Source of the DNA: Halictus rubicundus
Taxonomy: Eukaryota > Arthropoda > Insecta > Hymenoptera > Halictidae
DNA length: 64,000 bases
Assembly (NCBI RefSeq): GCF_050948215.1
Contig: NC_135158.1
Location: forward strand, 11,207,822-11,271,821
Direction: 5' to 3'
Part shown: piece after piece, positions 62,670-64,000 of the stretch
How positions within the stretch are numbered: the stretch's first letter is position 1
Layout: each line of letters begins with the position of its first letter
Position numbers and translations under genes: made by a program
The notes under the pieces: model-generated
Told to the model about the DNA's origin: nothing
The model's input: the letters and a program-made list of their open reading frames with translations, nothing else
The model's database searches: none

Positions 62670-62686
62670 CCCCCCCCCCCCCCCCC
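62670..62686 (+). repeat. C17 homopolymer
   Basis: A run of 17 C. Its length may be uncertain because of sequencing error. Confidence 0.9.
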
Positions 62687-62938
62687 GACATGTCACAATC
62701 TTCAATTTTCCCCTCGACTTTTTGTACCTTTCTCTTCTGATACGCATGTTTATTTCCACTTACGCGCTGACAGAAAAGCATGAAACCGCGTTATAAAGAC
62801 AAGTGGCTAAAGAATGCGGGGAGGATTTCTTGTTTAAAATATTGTCATTGAAGATTGAAACATGAAAACACAGAAAAATGAATTTAAAAAACACGTTGAT
62901 TCCGAGTCACCGTTGTGTTATCCGTTAACTTACATCTA

Positions 62939-63000
62939 GACTGTGGATTTTTATGAAAATTAAAAATTGCCTGCATCAATCGAGCAGTCATAGATTTTTC
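62939..63000 (+). repeat. Solo end of the AGACTGCGGAT repeat family
   Basis: CTAGACTGTGGATTTTTATG is followed by AAAATTAAAAATTGCCTGCA and TCAATCG. It is collinear with 54224 and the left part of 57771-58010. No right end was found. Confidence 0.5.
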
Positions 63001-63322
63001 GATTATAAACAGTGAGAGAGACATACAGGGTACAGTTGAATAATCATTTAGCTTAAATCAATCTCGACGAGAGGCAATAGAACGTTGAGAGGCGATGAGT
63101 GAGGTATAATAAATTATAGGGACTCGCAAATTAAATTAAATAAGGCGTGAATGCGAGATATAATCTACTGTCACGAAGTTCTGCCGGTAATAGTATTTGA
63201 CAAAGAGCAACTAATCACCTAGCGTGGACATGCAACGAATGGTCTGACCCACATGAGAACCAAGTTAACTACCTCTTCTATATCCCTCGTACAGTTTGCT
63301 GTTTCTTTCCTTGATGTTGCAG

Positions 63323-63364
63323 GGTAATCCATTACTGATTGTACGACTGAAAGATACTCGGTAG
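63323..63364 (+). CDS. Candidate short exon after RRM2, encoding a beta-4-like peptide then stop
   Basis: Seen: the acceptor TTGCTGTTTCTTTCCTTGATGTTGCAG is followed by GGTAATCCATTACTG. In phase 0, the phase left by the 80-nt exon, it reads GNPLLIVRLKDTR and then TAG (63362-63364). Known: the canonical CELF continuation is GASSSLVVKFADT. The pattern LLIVRLKDT is chemically close to SLVVKFADT, the RRM2 beta-4 strand. Inference: it may be an alternative terminal exon closing RRM2 and ending the protein. Alternatively it may splice on at GTAGCC (63361), a weak donor. It could be a chance match; there is no transcript evidence. Confidence 0.3.
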   Translation, partial: GNPLLIVRLKDTR

Positions 63365-64000
63365 CCAAATACAAATGGAAAGGAAAGAATAGATTCTATA
63401 TAATACTACGTAAACGATTTTTCAATGGATTCATTCTTTCGATTCGTTAAAACTGAAAAAGGTCTTTTATCCGGACACTAAACTTTCCATTTTCGAGAAA
63501 CTGTGGACATTTAAACTGTTATAATTTAAAAATAAATCTGTATAATATAAATCAGTATACTAGAAAAATTCTCGATTATTATCAATATAATATAAATCTG
63601 TAAAAAGGATCGTACTACAATAAAATTGGATTTATTCTGAACGCTAAATTTACGTAAATATTTCAGAAAAGAAATTTCGTAGAAGTCTTTCCGGGTGATA
63701 AAGTAATAAACTGGTAAATTGAAGGCAGGATTGCGTGTGAACAAAGAATAATCACACAGATTGCCAAAAATCTCGCAATGCGTGACGATTCATGCTTTAA
63801 CCTACCAAGCAGGAATGTTATGTTTTTCTTTCAAGGCGAATTCTATTCTTTTGTAACCAATATTTACGCATTAAACTAAACGTAGACATACGTAGGCATT
63901 TTCGAAAATCGGAAAGGTCGCGTTCAAATACTTCTTGCGGCCGGTGTATATTTTGTAAAATCCCATCTGTATTTCCACCTGTACGCGCGATACGGCGATG

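Larger units (their letters stand above)
1..64000 (+). other. bru3: Locus of a CELF/Bruno-family RNA-binding protein gene (partial)
   Basis: Seen: three in-phase short exons on the + strand (14752-14800, 23040-23165, 58765-58844) encode the RRM1-RRM2 linker and most of RRM2 of a CELF protein. Known: CELF/Bruno proteins bind GU-rich RNA and control alternative splicing, translation and mRNA decay. They have two N-terminal RRMs, a divergent linker and a C-terminal RRM3. The RRM2 wording (SKQQTEDDVRKLF, then EECTILRGPDG) fits the CELF3-6/bru3 subgroup better than the CELF1-2/aret subgroup, which has KKYNENDVR-like sequence at that place. The exons for RRM1, the linker and RRM3 were not found, so the gene probably runs past both ends of the window. 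Nearly all remaining DNA is intron. Inference: the bru3 assignment is by remembered family sequence only. The CELF family is secure; the exact orthologue is less so. Confidence 0.75.
58845..64000 (+). other. Intron after the RRM2 exon (at least 5.1 kb, open to the right)
   Basis: It contains the intact TTAA element (59012-59308), an AT microsatellite (61030-61054), a C17 run (62670-62686), a repeat end (62939) and a candidate exon (63323-63364). The stretches 59309-61029, 61055-62669, 63001-63322 and 63365-64000 show no recognisable gene. Confidence 0.7.

Noticed and set aside
1..64000. CRISPR arrays, operons, tRNA or rRNA genes
   Set aside because: The sequence is eukaryotic intron DNA. No regularly spaced repeats and no tRNA-like B box with an acceptor stem were found by eye.

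Overview
The window looks like arthropod, most likely insect and possibly hymenopteran, genomic DNA. This rests on AT-rich introns broken by CpG-rich patches, long GA/CT microsatellites, and many short TTAA- and TA-flanked DNA transposon remnants. No database search was possible, so the taxon is an inference. No bacterial-style gene organisation is present. Most open frames of 60-220 codons are chance frames in introns or low-complexity DNA.

The one host gene I can recognise is a CELF/Bruno-family RNA-binding protein on the + strand, closest to the CELF3-6 / Drosophila bru3 subgroup. Three short internal exons are supported: 14752-14800 (49 nt, RRM1-RRM2 linker), 23040-23165 (126 nt, first half of RRM2) and 58765-58844 (80 nt, RNP1 and second half of RRM2). 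They join in phase (0/1, 1/1, 1/0), have consensus splice sites, and are separated by introns of 8.2 kb and 35.6 kb. The RRM1 exons and the canonical downstream exons were not found. Three weaker candidate exons exist: a start-codon exon at 148-198 that would splice in frame onto the 49-nt exon, a stop-containing 72-nt cassette at 18841-18912, and a short exon at 63323-63364 whose peptide resembles an RRM beta-4 strand and then stops.

The rest is intron or flanking DNA rich in mobile-element remains. From left to right these are: TTAA-flanked inverted-repeat elements (1227, 3785); a diverged duplication (8181-8771); a 117-bp tandem duplication (12554-12787); a hAT-like element (19344); a TTAA element with a pogo-like element nested in it (20646-20970); a CAGTGGTGCTCGG element (34652-35212); an internally deleted Tc1 element with the transposase C-terminus (39389-40205); a TTAA element with perfect 15-bp ends (44511-44919); a palindromic TA-flanked element carrying two nested TTAA elements (46759-47943); another TTAA element (50696-50945); a TTAA element interrupted by a 5'-truncated non-LTR retrotransposon (54318-55110); an AGACTGCGGAT-family element (57771-58010); and an intact TTAA element (59012-59308).

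Two hairpins stand out apart from transposons. One is a long pre-miRNA-like fold at 31307-31427. The other is a perfect 12-bp stem that begins at the third base of the 35.6-kb intron and overlaps the donor site of the RRM2 exon.
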